From Paenibacillus sonchi (GTDB lineage Bacteria; Bacillota; Bacilli; Paenibacillales; Paenibacillaceae): a stretch of 64,000 nt of DNA. Both the position numbers and the translations under genes were made by a program. Location: positions 4,464,001 to 4,528,000 of the forward strand of contig NZ_CP068595.1 of assembly GCF_016772475.1 (NCBI RefSeq). The letters are read 5' to 3'. This document shows positions 35,578 through 44,247 of this stretch, one piece after another; the first letter of the stretch is position 1; every line of letters begins with the position of its first letter. Under the pieces are notes generated by a model. That model did not search any database and was not told the DNA's origin. It saw only the letters and a list, made by a program, of their open reading frames with translations.

Positions 35578-36477
35578 ATGAAAGTATTTATAACAGGTGC
35601 TTCAGGCTATATCGGTGGATCAGTTGCAAAGACTTTGGTCGATGCAGGACACACCGTATACGGTCTGGTCCGCAATCAGGGGAAAGTGGCCCCACTTCGA
35701 CAACTTGGTATAGAGCCTGTAGTAGGAACCTTGGATGATGCGGACCTCTTAATAAAGTACGCACAATGTAGTGATGCTGTCATTAACAATGCAAATGCTG
35801 ATCACCTAGACACCGTGAAGACGTTTATTGAGGCTTTACGTGGTACGGGAAAACCCTTTGTACACACGTCCGGCTCAAGCGTTATTGGCGATGATGCCGG
35901 TGGCGATAGTTTGAGCGGAAAAATATATGACGAGGAAACCCCTTTTGTTCCGATGGATATCCGAGAGGATCGCGCGGAGATTAATAAACTTGTCCGGAAG
36001 GCCGGTATTGATGATTGGATCAGAAGTATCGTGATCGTTCCGACCATGATTTATGGAGATGCACTTGGATTACCTGCAGAAAGTGCTCAGGTGCCGCAGA
36101 TTATTCGAAAATCCCGGGAAATGGGAGCAGGCGTTTATGTCGGGAAAGGTGTTAACCGCTGGTCCAACGTCCATATTAATGATTTGGCACAACTTTACCT
36201 GTTGGCTCTTGAGAAAGCTCCATCAGCTTCTTATTTTTTTGCTGAAAACGGAGAAGAGTCCTTCGGGGACATTGCGGTAGCTGTCGGTGAAGCCCTTGGT
36301 TATCAAGGTAAAACGATAAGTTGGCCGGTTGACGAGGCGAAAGAAGAGCTGGGGGGTTGGGTACGGTCATCTTTGGGTTCTAACAGCAGAGTACGCGCGG
36401 TGAATGCGAGGAATTTATTGGGCTGGGAGCCCAAAGAGGAGCCACTGTTGAGCTGGATTAAACATCACCTTAAATAA
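35578..36477 (+). CDS. NAD(P)-dependent epimerase / SDR-family oxidoreductase
   Basis: 299 residues; ATG after GGGGGAG. Rossmann motif FITGASGYIGGSVAKTL at the N-terminus (GxxGxxG), HTSGSSVIGDD around residue 100 and IVPTMIYGDALG near 160. The usual YxxxK pair is not obvious (DIREDRAEINKLVRKAG occupies that place), so it is an extended or atypical SDR. Such proteins reduce or epimerise small carbonyl compounds. Single gene with its own terminator. Confidence 0.8.
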   Translation: MKVFITGASGYIGGSVAKTLVDAGHTVYGLVRNQGKVAPLRQLGIEPVVGTLDDADLLIKYAQCSDAVINNANADHLDTVKTFIEALRGTGKPFVHTSGSSVIGDDAGGDSLSGKIYDEETPFVPMDIREDRAEINKLVRKAGIDDWIRSIVIVPTMIYGDALGLPAESAQVPQIIRKSREMGAGVYVGKGVNRWSNVHINDLAQLYLLALEKAPSASYFFAENGEESFGDIAVAVGEALGYQGKTISWPVDEAKEELGGWVRSSLGSNSRVRAVNARNLLGWEPKEEPLLSWIKHHLK

Positions 36478-36537
36478 GGAGACTCGATAAGAAAGAAAAA
36501 ACACGAACTTATCTTAAATCAAGGAAGTATAGAGCTT

Positions 36538-36582
36538 TACTCCCGGTAGTTGCTTATCAGACTTATCCGGGAGTATTCATTT
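36538..36582 (+). terminator. Terminator of the SDR gene
   Basis: TACTCCCGG (36538-36546) pairs perfectly with CCGGGAGTA (36567-36575), then TTCATTT. Confidence 0.6.
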
Positions 36583-36629
36583 CCGAGGATTGCGAGCGCA
36601 AACATTAATGCGTAGCACTGTGTCGTTCA

Positions 36630-36944
36630 TTACTTTAGATGATCCTTTAATAATTCGCCCAGCTCGGCCGTGTACTTGGTCAGCCGGAGGCTAATCTCGG
36701 TACGCATAACATCCCGCATCATGCCAAAGCGTTCCTGGTAGCCCCGGCAAAATATTTTATGATAAACGATGAGTTCTTCCTGGCCGTCCTCTAGCACCTT
36801 GATATTCCGCTGCTTTAGCTCCTTCCGCAGCTGATAGGTATCCTGCATAATCCGGCGCTGGATGGCTTGACCGGCCATCAAATAGGCGCGTTTCAGAATG
36901 CTGCCGGAGTGCTCAATCTCCTTGAGGATATTGCTAACCAGCAT
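36630..36944 (-). CDS. Helical hypothetical protein
   Basis: 104 residues from ATG 36944 (a longer frame starts at 36986; neither has a clear ribosome site). All-helical and basic, with MQDTYQLRKELKQRNIKVLEDG and FGMMRDVMRTEISLRL. I have seen similar small proteins in Paenibacillus accessory DNA next to phage genes, without a function. Start uncertain. Confidence 0.5.
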   Translation of the reverse strand: MLVSNILKEIEHSGSILKRAYLMAGQAIQRRIMQDTYQLRKELKQRNIKVLEDGQEELIVYHKIFCRGYQERFGMMRDVMRTEISLRLTKYTAELGELLKDHLK

Positions 36945-37007
36945 GCTTTTGAGACAGGTGAACAGTAGGTTATTATATCGTTTCAAAAAGTCATAAAATC
37001 AGTTATG

Positions 37008-37048
37008 AAACGTCTCAGTGATGCAATGAATCATTTGAGACGTTTTTT
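37008..37048. terminator. Hairpin with T-run ahead of the resolvase
   Basis: AAACGTCTCA (37008-37017) pairs with TGAGACGTTT (37036-37045), then TTTT. It sits just before the resolvase start and may insulate it. Confidence 0.6.
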
Positions 37049-37067
37049 TAATTAGGGGGGGTCCCTA

Positions 37068-37677
37068 TTGAGGATCGCATATGGAAGAGTTTCGACCAAG
37101 GAGCAAAATGCAGTGCGGCAGCTCGAAATTCCGAGAGTTGGGGATTGAAGAGCGATTTGTTTTTGTCGATAAGCAGAGCGGCAAAAATTTTGACCGTCCG
37201 CGTTACCAGGCGATGCGGCTCATGATTCGGGAAAATGATTTGGTTTACGTGGATGCTCTGGATCGGCTGGGCCGGGACTATGACGGTATCATTGCAGAGT
37301 GGAAATACATTACGCGCGAAATTGGTGCGGACATTGTGTGTCTGGATAATGAAACGTTGTTTGATTCCAGGAAATTCAAGATGATGGGGGACTTTGGAAA
37401 GGTTATGGAGGATCAATTTCTTAGCCTGCTGACATATGTGGCCGAGCAGGAACGGAAAAAGAATCGTTTGAAGCAGGCAGAGGGCGTTGAGGTAGTTCGG
37501 ACGGAAGGGGTTATGTTTGGTCGTCCCAAACATGAAATTGATAACAGATTCATTGAAGTGTATGGGGCATGGAAATCCGGTGAGTTTACTGCTACGAAAG
37601 TGATGGGGAGGATCGGAATGAAGAAGCCCACATTCTATCGCAGGGTGAAAGAGTATGAAAGTAAGTTAGTTGTTTAG
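37068..37677 (+). pseudogene. Serine recombinase (resolvase), frameshifted after catalytic Ser
   Basis: TTG 37068 follows AGGGGGGG. The first frame, LRIAYGRVSTKEQNAVRQLE, contains the catalytic serine (RVST) and stops at TGA soon after. The next frame runs from FRELGIEERFVFVDKQSGKN through DALDRLGRDYDGI and AEQERKKNRLKQAEG (long helix E) to a helix-turn-helix end (KKPTFYRRVKEYE). The shift is near 37123, where GAAATTCC looks like a 2-base deletion of GAAAAATTCC. About 200 residues if intact. Confidence 0.75.
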
Positions 37678-37765
37678 TTACCTGAATCATTAAGGAAGTA
37701 GAGATTTATGGAAGCATGTATGACGATGTGCAAAACTTAAGACGGACAAATTAAGAGCAGTGTTG

Positions 37766-37800
37766 AAACCTCATCCTAGCGGTGAGGTTTTATTTTATTT
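37766..37800 (+). terminator. Terminator after resolvase
   Basis: AAACCTCA (37766-37773) pairs with TGAGGTTT (37783-37790), followed by TATTTTATTTTT. Confidence 0.7.
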
Positions 37801-37837
37801 TTCTAGCTCATTTTGTGAATTTATAAAGGAGGCAGCT

Positions 37838-37921
37838 ATGATTTCTAACTTATTAACCCTGATGGAAGTACTCATTGTTTGCGGATTGCAACTGATCTTT
37901 CCGGCTATTGGAGCGGTATAA
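37838..37921 (+). CDS. 27-residue hydrophobic peptide (phage-like)
   Basis: ATG 37838 after AAAGGAGG (37826-37833) encodes MISNLLTLMEVLIVCGLQ and ends IFPAIGAV: one membrane segment. It immediately precedes the holin remnant, so it is probably part of a prophage lysis module. Very short; could be a scrap. Confidence 0.4.
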   Translation: MISNLLTLMEVLIVCGLQLIFPAIGAV

Positions 37922-37923
37922 GG

Positions 37924-38095
37924 ATGATGAATCTAAACACGCTATTAACCACAGGAGTTCTGCTGGGCGTGTAGACAGCGGGGTAATTTCCGGGTTTCAA
38001 CTGGCCCCGGAGTGAATGCAGTTCTGGGCATCCTGGTGGTGCTGGGGATCGTAAGTAATCCGGAAGCTGGCAACGGTTACTCTGATAAAGAATAA
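37924..38095 (+). pseudogene. Phage holin remnant
   Basis: MMNLNTLLTTGVLLGV ends in TAG; a shifted frame continues VISGFQLAP and then GVNAVLGILVVLGIVSNPEA with GNGYSDKE to TAA at 38093. The NAVLGILVVLGIVSNP pattern is the end of phi-LC3/LL-H-type holins. A nonsense codon and at least one frameshift are present. Confidence 0.6.
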
Positions 38096-38149
38096 ATTTG
38101 TTGGTTGTAATTTTGTCTCTTATTTGCCCGTTATATATAACGGACTTGA

Positions 38150-38178
38150 GCCCACTGACTTCGGCTGGTGGGCGTTAT
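38150..38178 (+). terminator. Possible terminator
   Basis: GCCCAC (38150-38155) pairs with GTGGGC (38168-38173), then GTTATT. Weak T-run. The DNA from here to 38399 holds no clear gene. Confidence 0.4.
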
Positions 38179-38399
38179 TAATTTTAGTTGTAGAGACAGA
38201 AGACTAATCTACTTATTTATTAAGGCACCTAAAATCATCCCCTAAACATCTGAAAATCATCCTAAAAACATCTATAAAATCTTCGTAAAGCAGCAGATGC
38301 AATATATGAACTTTATTATTGTAAAGGATGTACCTGAGGTTGGAGGCAAGGTCTTTTCGTTTTCTAAATTGAATATATTTGAACTTGAGGTGATATGGA

Positions 38400-38621
38400 A
38401 TGCAGACTTTATCTGATATTTTAGTTCCTGGATCAGTGCCAAATGTGATTGTTAATGATAAGAAAGGCGCTGCTTTTGTTGTATTCGCAGTGCATCACCA
38501 AGGAGAAGCTATAGTGATTGGGCCTGTCGACGGGAGAGAAAAAAGAAACTGGCTTGATTCATGTTGGCTTATTAATAAAAATGAACTTTTAGAAAACTAT
38601 TATTTACCCTATAATGGATAG
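38400..38621 (+). CDS. Small protein preceding the Septu-like pair
   Basis: 73 residues; ATG 38400 after GAGGTGAT. Mixed alpha/beta, with AAFVVFAVHHQGEAIVIGPVDGR and a Trp-rich end. It ends 41 nt before the ATPase gene and shares its base composition, so it is probably co-transcribed. No family recognised; it could be a regulator or third component of the system. Confidence 0.6.
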   Translation: MQTLSDILVPGSVPNVIVNDKKGAAFVVFAVHHQGEAIVIGPVDGREKRNWLDSCWLINKNELLENYYLPYNG

Positions 38622-38662
38622 TAAATACTTACAAATTTTTTCGAATCCAAGGAGCTGTGGTG

Positions 38663-39820
38663 ATGCAGATTCAGAATTTATTAATAAAAGATATCGGTGG
38701 CATCAAGGAATTAAAATTAGAATTCAATCCAAAACTAAATTTAATCTGCGGTATGAACGGGGTAGGAAAAACGACGATCCTAGAATGTATTATTAATACA
38801 TTTTCTCACTATCTCTCGACTGCGATTAAAAGAAGTTCCAGAGCTTCTTCTGGGAGTTGGCAGATAAAAGTAGATGATTGTGATTATATGAATAGTTTAG
38901 AGAAATTTTTGCCAAATGAGCAGGATTACAATCAAGATGGTTTAATGAATAAAAGTAAAAATATTATTTATGTAAAAGAGCAGAGAAGTATTCCTTATAG
39001 ACAATCCTTCATTAAACCCGATGAAATTAGAGATGATAACGAATATTCACAATATATTGTGAATGGCGTTCAATCAGAATCAATTAAGACATGGTTTATA
39101 AATCGTGCTGCTCTCATTAGTCAGGGGAAATTCACAGATGCAGAAATACATAATTTTAATATTGCAAAAAGGTTTTTTTCAAAGTTAGATCCAACTGTAG
39201 AGTATTCTCATATTGCACATGAAACAATTGACATTATGTTGAATACACCAAGAGGAGAAGTATTTCTTGAATATCTTTCATCTGGGTTCAAATCATGTGC
39301 CTTTATAGTTTTTGGTATTATTAAGGAAATAGAATATAATTTCAAAAGTCCAAATGTAAAAGTGGATGAATTTGAAGGTGTTATTCTAATTGATGAAGTG
39401 GATGCTCACTTACACCCATACTGGCAAGGGATTTTTATCTCAGTATTAAAGGAAGTGTTCAAAAACGCTCAACTCATTATCACAACGCACAGTCCTCATA
39501 TGATTCAAGAGGCAGCTGCGAACGAATTAATTCCATTAGGAATAGATGGAAATGGTGAAGTGCGCTTGATAAATTTGGATAAAAATGAATTCGGGTTCAA
39601 AGGGTGGACCATCGAAGAAATTCTTGAAGATGTTATGGGATTAAACGAAACCCGTTCTAATGATTATCTTAATCTTAAAGAACAATTCGAATCAGCGCTT
39701 GATGACAATGATGTTAACACGGCAAAAAGTCTTTATTCAACGCTTAATAAAATGTTGCATCCTCGTAGTCCTATGAGAAAGGTTTATGAACTGCAGTTAG
39801 GTTCATTAGGCGGATTATGA
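38663..39820 (+). CDS. AAA ATPase of a Septu-like (PtuA-like) system
   Basis: 385 residues from ATG 38663, after AAGGAG (38649-38654). SMC/ABC-like AAA ATPase: Walker A CGMNGVGKTT (29-38), signature-type YLSSGFKSCAFI near 205, Walker B GVILIDEVDAHLHPYW (about 240-255), ITTHSPHMIQEA. It overlaps the HNH gene by ATGA. The ATPase/HNH pair is the layout of Septu (PtuA-PtuB) anti-phage systems, where the ATPase assembles and controls the nuclease. Shorter than the PtuA proteins I remember, hence 'like'. Confidence 0.75.
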   Translation: MQIQNLLIKDIGGIKELKLEFNPKLNLICGMNGVGKTTILECIINTFSHYLSTAIKRSSRASSGSWQIKVDDCDYMNSLEKFLPNEQDYNQDGLMNKSKNIIYVKEQRSIPYRQSFIKPDEIRDDNEYSQYIVNGVQSESIKTWFINRAALISQGKFTDAEIHNFNIAKRFFSKLDPTVEYSHIAHETIDIMLNTPRGEVFLEYLSSGFKSCAFIVFGIIKEIEYNFKSPNVKVDEFEGVILIDEVDAHLHPYWQGIFISVLKEVFKNAQLIITTHSPHMIQEAAANELIPLGIDGNGEVRLINLDKNEFGFKGWTIEEILEDVMGLNETRSNDYLNLKEQFESALDDNDVNTAKSLYSTLNKMLHPRSPMRKVYELQLGSLGGL

Positions 39821-40590
39821 TCAAGATAGAACGAACTTTACGGCCAATGCAGCTAACAGATGAAAAGGTAAGAGAATTGACTCTTGAATATATTCAAAAT
39901 AATAAAAATGTCTGGAATCAAGAATATATAAAAAATGCTCTGTTATTTATGAGTCATAATAAATGTGTTTTTTGTGAGTGTATCCTTGGCGAGGAAAGCA
40001 AATATATAGAAGTTGAGCATTTTCATCCAAAATCATTATACCCAGAAGAGGTACTCAAGTGGTCAAATCTATTGTCTATCTGTAAACGGTGCAATGGCTT
40101 GAAGAGGGACCACGATACAAAGTTAATCCCAATTATAAACCCTACAGAAAATGATCCAAGACAACATTTGTATATGCAAAATTACCGAATGAAAAATAAA
40201 GATGAGATCGGTAAACGAACTATAAGACTTCTGCAATTAAATGATGGAGATAGGTTACTATTACCACGATTTAAAATTGGTAATGCAGTAGCTGAAATAC
40301 TTGATAATCTAGTGAAGTGGATTGAAAAAACAAATGGGACAAAAATGATAGAAGAAGAGAACGAACTCATAAGTAAAGTCGGAAACTTGTTGAAATCCTG
40401 CCAGCCAGACGCAGAGTACAGCACTACATGTTCATATGCTCTATTAAGTGACGAGAATTTTTATTTAATTAAAAGGCATATGTTGGATAGGGAGATATGG
40501 AATGTGGACTTAGAAAAATTAGAAGGAGATTGTAAGAAATATTGCTTGATTAATGATACTTCATTTGGTCGTGTTGAAGAGACCTGTTAG
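39817..40590 (+). CDS. HNH endonuclease of a Septu-like (PtuB-like) system
   Basis: 257 residues. HNH/zinc site: KCVFCECIL (C50, C53), YIEVEHFHPKS (H68, H70), WSNLLSICKRCNGLK (N84, C89, C92). The pattern CxxC..xEHFxPK..NLL..C..CN matches PtuB-type nucleases. The C-terminal half (100-257) is helical and carries no known domain. Start overlaps the ATPase stop by four bases, so stoichiometric translation is expected. Predicted to cut DNA when triggered by phage infection, by analogy with Septu. Confidence 0.75.
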   Translation: MIKIERTLRPMQLTDEKVRELTLEYIQNNKNVWNQEYIKNALLFMSHNKCVFCECILGEESKYIEVEHFHPKSLYPEEVLKWSNLLSICKRCNGLKRDHDTKLIPIINPTENDPRQHLYMQNYRMKNKDEIGKRTIRLLQLNDGDRLLLPRFKIGNAVAEILDNLVKWIEKTNGTKMIEEENELISKVGNLLKSCQPDAEYSTTCSYALLSDENFYLIKRHMLDREIWNVDLEKLEGDCKKYCLINDTSFGRVEETC

Positions 40591-40648
40591 TTTTTGATCG
40601 AAAGCAGGTGCGTTAATGTCCACCACAAAACAGTCATTCACTATTCTT

Positions 40649-40675
40649 CCCTGCCAGTATTGGCGGGGGATTTCT
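40649..40675 (+). terminator. Terminator of the Septu-like operon
   Basis: CCCTGCCA (40649-40656) pairs with TGGCGGGG (40661-40668), then ATTTCTTT. 58 nt past the HNH stop. Confidence 0.6.
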
Positions 40676-40780
40676 TTGCGTTCAGGAAAATTTTCCTTAT
40701 GGTCACATACAAAAGTTCCTAATTAAATATATTTAGATTACGCGAAAGCGCCGTGCTCTGCCAGTAATGGTGGGGTAGTT

Positions 40781-41003
40781 TCATTTATCTGTTTCTCCTT
40801 CAACTCGCAATCTAATTACTCGTGAAATATTCTCCACATCAGTGTATGGCACCCACACTGGTCTATCAATGGTGTTGATCTTTACTCGCTCCGGATCTGC
40901 TGATACCTCCGCGATACCCTTTATCCCCGTTAAAAAGCCATACAACAATCATTTCCCGTCTCAGTGCAGCGACCTTCAAGCTTTGTTTTAGCTTTTTATC
41001 CAT
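40781..41003 (-). pseudogene. Small protein, frameshifted paralogue of 1-56
   Basis: ATG 41003 follows GGAGGT. Reading gives MDKKLKQSLKVAALRREMIV and WLFNGDKG, then one extra base; the next frame gives VSADPERVKINTIDRP, VWVPYTDVENIS and a stop at 40781. Length 223 nt, one more than a multiple of three. Intact it would have about 73 residues. Divergent from the second surface-protein gene, as its relative is from the first. Confidence 0.65.
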
Positions 41004-41219
41004 GACCGTACCTCCGGGCTTTTCTGATCATTACACACCTCGTTTGATATTTGAAGGAAAAATTTCCTTAGCGTTGACAAAGAATTGGACGTTTGGATAA
41101 ACCTACATATTTCCTCCGTAACCCTTAAGTGTATTGTAAATTTCTGTCGAGAAACAGACTGTTTGTTCTCCTTTATTTAATGTAGGCTTGATGAATACAA
41201 ATTAAAGGAGTTGAGTTCT

Positions 41220-42077
41220 ATGAAGAAGAAAATTGCTGGATTTTTGGCTGTGTGCACTCTCATGTTCATTCTTGTTCCTAGTGCAATTAGAGCTGCTGAC
41301 CAGCCCACGGGGTTATTAGATGGTGTTACAATGAGTTTAGGAACCAGCATTCATAATCCTTTAGCGTATACAACAAACGTTACTGATAACGATCCATCAA
41401 CTACTATCAGTTTTCCAACAGTAGCATCAAGTCCCATAATTAAGGATACTATTTATTATGAATTTTCAAGTCCAGTTACCATTAACGCATACAAAATGTA
41501 CATAACCAATTATGATGATGGCCCCGTATTTCTCGCATACTTTAATAGCTCTGGAGATTTGGTATCAAGAATTCCACTAAGTCCTAACGCCGGTGACAAT
41601 AAGATATTTTATCTGCCTAATCCTATTTCCGATGTAAAGACAGTTACTTTTTATCATAGCAACACTAGTACGTATCAGGTGGCGGAATTAAATGTATATA
41701 ACATTACAACTGATCCCACACCCACAAGCACTCCTGAAGTTTCAACGACACCTGAGCCAACAATCTCACCAGAACCTACTATTGAACCAACACCAACGGT
41801 TGAGCCGACACCGTCACCAACTCCAGAGCACCCGACCGGTAACCGTGCAATCCTGGTCGTGACGATGAACACCGGCCTTGAAAAAGAGTTTGACCTGAGC
41901 ATGGATGAAGTGAATTCCTTTATCACTTGGTATGAGAATAAGCAAGCCGGTACAGGGAAGGCATCGTATGCCATTGATAAGCACGACAATAACAAAGGCC
42001 CTTTTACCAACCGGAAGGATTACGTTATATTTGATAAAATCCTAACATTCAGTGTAGACGAATATTCTGCCAAATAG
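41220..42077 (+). CDS. Secreted protein with discoidin-like head and conserved C-terminal domain
   Basis: 285 residues from ATG 41220, 10 nt after AAAGGAG. Signal peptide 1-26, a beta-rich domain at about 30-160 (IYYEFSSPVTINAYKMYI, VTFYHSNTSTYQVAELNVY; looks like an F5/8 type C or galactose-binding fold), a Pro/Thr/Glu linker (165-205) and the same 80-residue end as the Kelch protein at 281-1579 (from NRAILVVTMNTGLEKEF to DEYSAK). Head domains differ while promoter region, linker type, tail and downstream gene are shared. Confidence 0.8.
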   Translation: MKKKIAGFLAVCTLMFILVPSAIRAADQPTGLLDGVTMSLGTSIHNPLAYTTNVTDNDPSTTISFPTVASSPIIKDTIYYEFSSPVTINAYKMYITNYDDGPVFLAYFNSSGDLVSRIPLSPNAGDNKIFYLPNPISDVKTVTFYHSNTSTYQVAELNVYNITTDPTPTSTPEVSTTPEPTISPEPTIEPTPTVEPTPSPTPEHPTGNRAILVVTMNTGLEKEFDLSMDEVNSFITWYENKQAGTGKASYAIDKHDNNKGPFTNRKDYVIFDKILTFSVDEYSAK

Positions 42078-42128
42078 CATTTACACATTGTTCCAGTCAA
42101 GCTAAAATAGATGTAACGGAAGTACTGT

Positions 42129-42158
42129 ACCCTGCCAATTTCGGCGGGGTATTTTCAT
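42129..42158 (+). terminator. Hairpin between surface-protein gene and 72-aa gene (copy 2)
   Basis: ACCCTGCC pairs with GGCGGGGT, then ATTTTC; identical to 1631-1656 apart from one extra T in the loop. Confidence 0.55.
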
Positions 42159-42171
42159 AAGGAGTGATTGC

Positions 42172-42390
42172 TTGAGTACTACATATAAAGTCCTGGAGAG
42201 TGATGCCGACTTTCTGACAGCAGCCTTGACGCAATCAAAGGTATCTGTATGGTTCCGGCCAGAAGATGATCCTGAAACCCGTATAATGGACTACGGAGGC
42301 ATAGTTGAGGGATACTCTCCAGAGAGTATTAAGATAGCTGGTGGTCGGTTCATCCGGGAGAGATTTGAGTTTAGAGCATACATAAAATAA
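42172..42390 (+). CDS. Conserved 72-residue protein of the surface cassette (copy 2)
   Basis: TTG start with AAGGAG. Same length as the paralogue at 1673-1891, with identical ends (MSTTYKVLES, EFRAYIK) and MDYGGIVEGYSPESIKI in the middle. Divergence is concentrated at residues 15-38. Intact in both copies, whereas the divergent upstream gene is broken here. Function unknown. Confidence 0.75.
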   Translation: MSTTYKVLESDADFLTAALTQSKVSVWFRPEDDPETRIMDYGGIVEGYSPESIKIAGGRFIRERFEFRAYIK

Positions 42391-42463
42391 CCCGCCGGGC
42401 GCGTGCCTGACGGGATGTTTTTCCTTCTTAAGACAGAAACTATTTGACGATGTTGGTTACATA

Positions 42464-43345
42464 TTAGTAGGGCATTCTTGATATACATCTGGATAAAGCC
42501 ATTTTGAGTGCCTCCTGGTCGAATACCTGGTATTGACGATTCTGATCAATTAGCCAATTCGCAAAACCCTCTGCTATACGATAGTCCTCAAAATCTTCAG
42601 AATTAACCCTATACTCAGCTAATTTAACCATTATATCGTATTCATTATCCGACAATTGGATGCCTAGTTGAGAAAGTTGTCTCTGTCGGATTCTTCGTGC
42701 AGAATCATCTTGTATTACCCGGTGTTTATTGGACACTTGTCCTTCATGAGGCCGATAGTACATTAAATTGTGAGGGAGATTCGCTAATTTGGCGCTTGAG
42801 GAAAGCCTGTTCCACAGTTCGTAATCCTCTGCATGAGGGTAATTATAATCATAACTAATCCCAAGACGATCTATCGAGCTTCGGCGCATCATAACAGAAG
42901 GATGTAGAATGCAGCTGTGAAATAACAGCCAGACCTTAATTTCTTCGTGATGCATAGGATTTAATTTGACAGGCCCGAGGTAGTTCGTTGTATATCCTGT
43001 TCCGCAAATATCTATGGTGGGATTAGTGTCCATAAAATAAGCCTGCACTTCTAAGCGATTTAGTGCTGCAACGTCATCGCTGTCCATACGGGCGATGTAC
43101 TCACCTTGAGCCAGATCGAGTCCTTGATTCAGTGAAGTGACAACCCCCATATTCACAGAATGAAATATCTTTTTTACTCTGGTATCTTTAATATCATGTA
43201 TGATTCCCGCTGATCCGTCTGTTGATCCGTCATCAATGATTATCAGTTCTAGGTCGTTTAACGTCTGCCACAAGATTGTGTTAATTGCTTCCTGTAAATA
43301 CATAACGTTGTTGTAGACCGGCATAATTACAGAAATTTTGGGCAC
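42464..43345 (-). CDS. Family 2 glycosyltransferase
   Basis: 293 residues, GTG start after AGGAATG. GT-A fold: ISVIMPVYNNVMYLQEAI, LELIIIDDGSTDGS, GEYIARMDSDD (DxD metal site near residue 95) and HAEDYELWNRLS (the ED base region). It transfers a sugar from a nucleotide donor to an unknown acceptor, probably a surface glycan or glycoprotein. Stands alone, without a polysaccharide cluster. Confidence 0.85.
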   Translation of the reverse strand: MPKISVIMPVYNNVMYLQEAINTILWQTLNDLELIIIDDGSTDGSAGIIHDIKDTRVKKIFHSVNMGVVTSLNQGLDLAQGEYIARMDSDDVAALNRLEVQAYFMDTNPTIDICGTGYTTNYLGPVKLNPMHHEEIKVWLLFHSCILHPSVMMRRSSIDRLGISYDYNYPHAEDYELWNRLSSSAKLANLPHNLMYYRPHEGQVSNKHRVIQDDSARRIRQRQLSQLGIQLSDNEYDIMVKLAEYRVNSEDFEDYRIAEGFANWLIDQNRQYQVFDQEALKMALSRCISRMPY

Positions 43346-43522
43346 CAGGCATTCCTACTAAGTACTTGTCTCTGATTACACGATATGTTGAAACACTCTT
43401 ATGCGCGACCGGAGAACCGAAAAAGGGCGTATTCCCAAGTAGGTCACGTCCGAAAATAATAACAAAACAAAATAAAACATGTAAAATAGCCGCCACAGTA
43501 ATTGATCCTGGACGGCTATCTT

Positions 43523-43672
43523 TTAAACTAAAAACTCTGTAAATACCGGACTCCGCAGCATGCCGGATTTGGTCCAGTTCCTCATTCGTACCCTCGCTCG
43601 CATCCGCGGCTCCAGGTAAACAAACTCTTTATCCTCGCTTTTAATCAACTACCGAGCCATACTGCGAAACGC
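43523..43672 (-). pseudogene. C-terminal scrap of an ATP-dependent DNA ligase
   Basis: On the minus strand the frame AFRSMAR*LIKSEDKEFVYL and then EPRMRARVRMRNWTKSGMLR to the stop at 43523 matches the OB-fold end of LigD-type ligases. A TAG interrupts it and the catalytic part is missing. Confidence 0.65.
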
Positions 43673-43770
43673 CTGTCTATGGATCGTTGACGTTCAATGG
43701 TTATCTTGTGAAAAAGATGTTATCTTTCTTTACAAGGTAACTATTTTACTTTTTTAGGAGGAAGACAAAA

Positions 43771-44055
43771 TTGATAGAAATTGAAAAAATTGAGGACCGG
43801 AGAAGGTTAAGACTCAAATTACTTCAAAATCTATATGCTCTTTGGTTTTCGACAGGTCCAGAAGCTTTGACGGGTACAAAAAAAGAATTATATCCGGACC
43901 ATGAACACCTTAAAGCTTATCACTATCTTATTGGAAAAGAATTAATAATAATTAGCCCTTCCGGAGAGAGACCTGAGGAACGGTTAACAATACTTATTTC
44001 TGCTAAAGGAATAGATTATGTGGAGGAAAGACTGCTTCGGAAATCCGAAGGATAG
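43771..44055 (+). CDS. Small winged-helix-like hypothetical protein
   Basis: 94 residues, TTG start 8 nt after AGGAGG. Opening EKIEDRRRLRLKLLQNLYALWF, then a KAYHYLIGKELIII strand and ILISAKGIDYVEERL. The helix-strand pattern and size fit the small winged-helix proteins common in prophage and mobile regions. Function unknown. 44100-44580 holds only the terminator below and no clear gene. Confidence 0.6.
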   Translation: MIEIEKIEDRRRLRLKLLQNLYALWFSTGPEALTGTKKELYPDHEHLKAYHYLIGKELIIISPSGERPEERLTILISAKGIDYVEERLLRKSEG

Positions 44056-44209
44056 AATGGCAATGAACACTTTAAATGTGAAAATAAGCTCCGCGATAGG
44101 TGTTTTTAATATGCTGGGATTAAGTGGGAAAGTAAATCTCAAACGCTTGGGATTTTGAATTACAAATTGCCCCATCCATGGTAATCTTATTTCGTCCGAA
44201 AGCATCGGC

Positions 44210-44247
44210 AAAAGCCCGTCAACCTTAATTGGTCGGCGGGCTTTTGT
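44210..44247. terminator. Hairpin terminator
   Basis: AAAAGCCCG (44210-44218) and CGGGCTTTT (44237-44245), with further internal pairing; T-runs on both strands. Confidence 0.6.

Noticed and set aside
38306..38418. Short frame MNFIIVKDVPEVGG before the Septu-like genes
   Set aside because: No ribosome site and it overlaps the 73-aa gene; may be chance.
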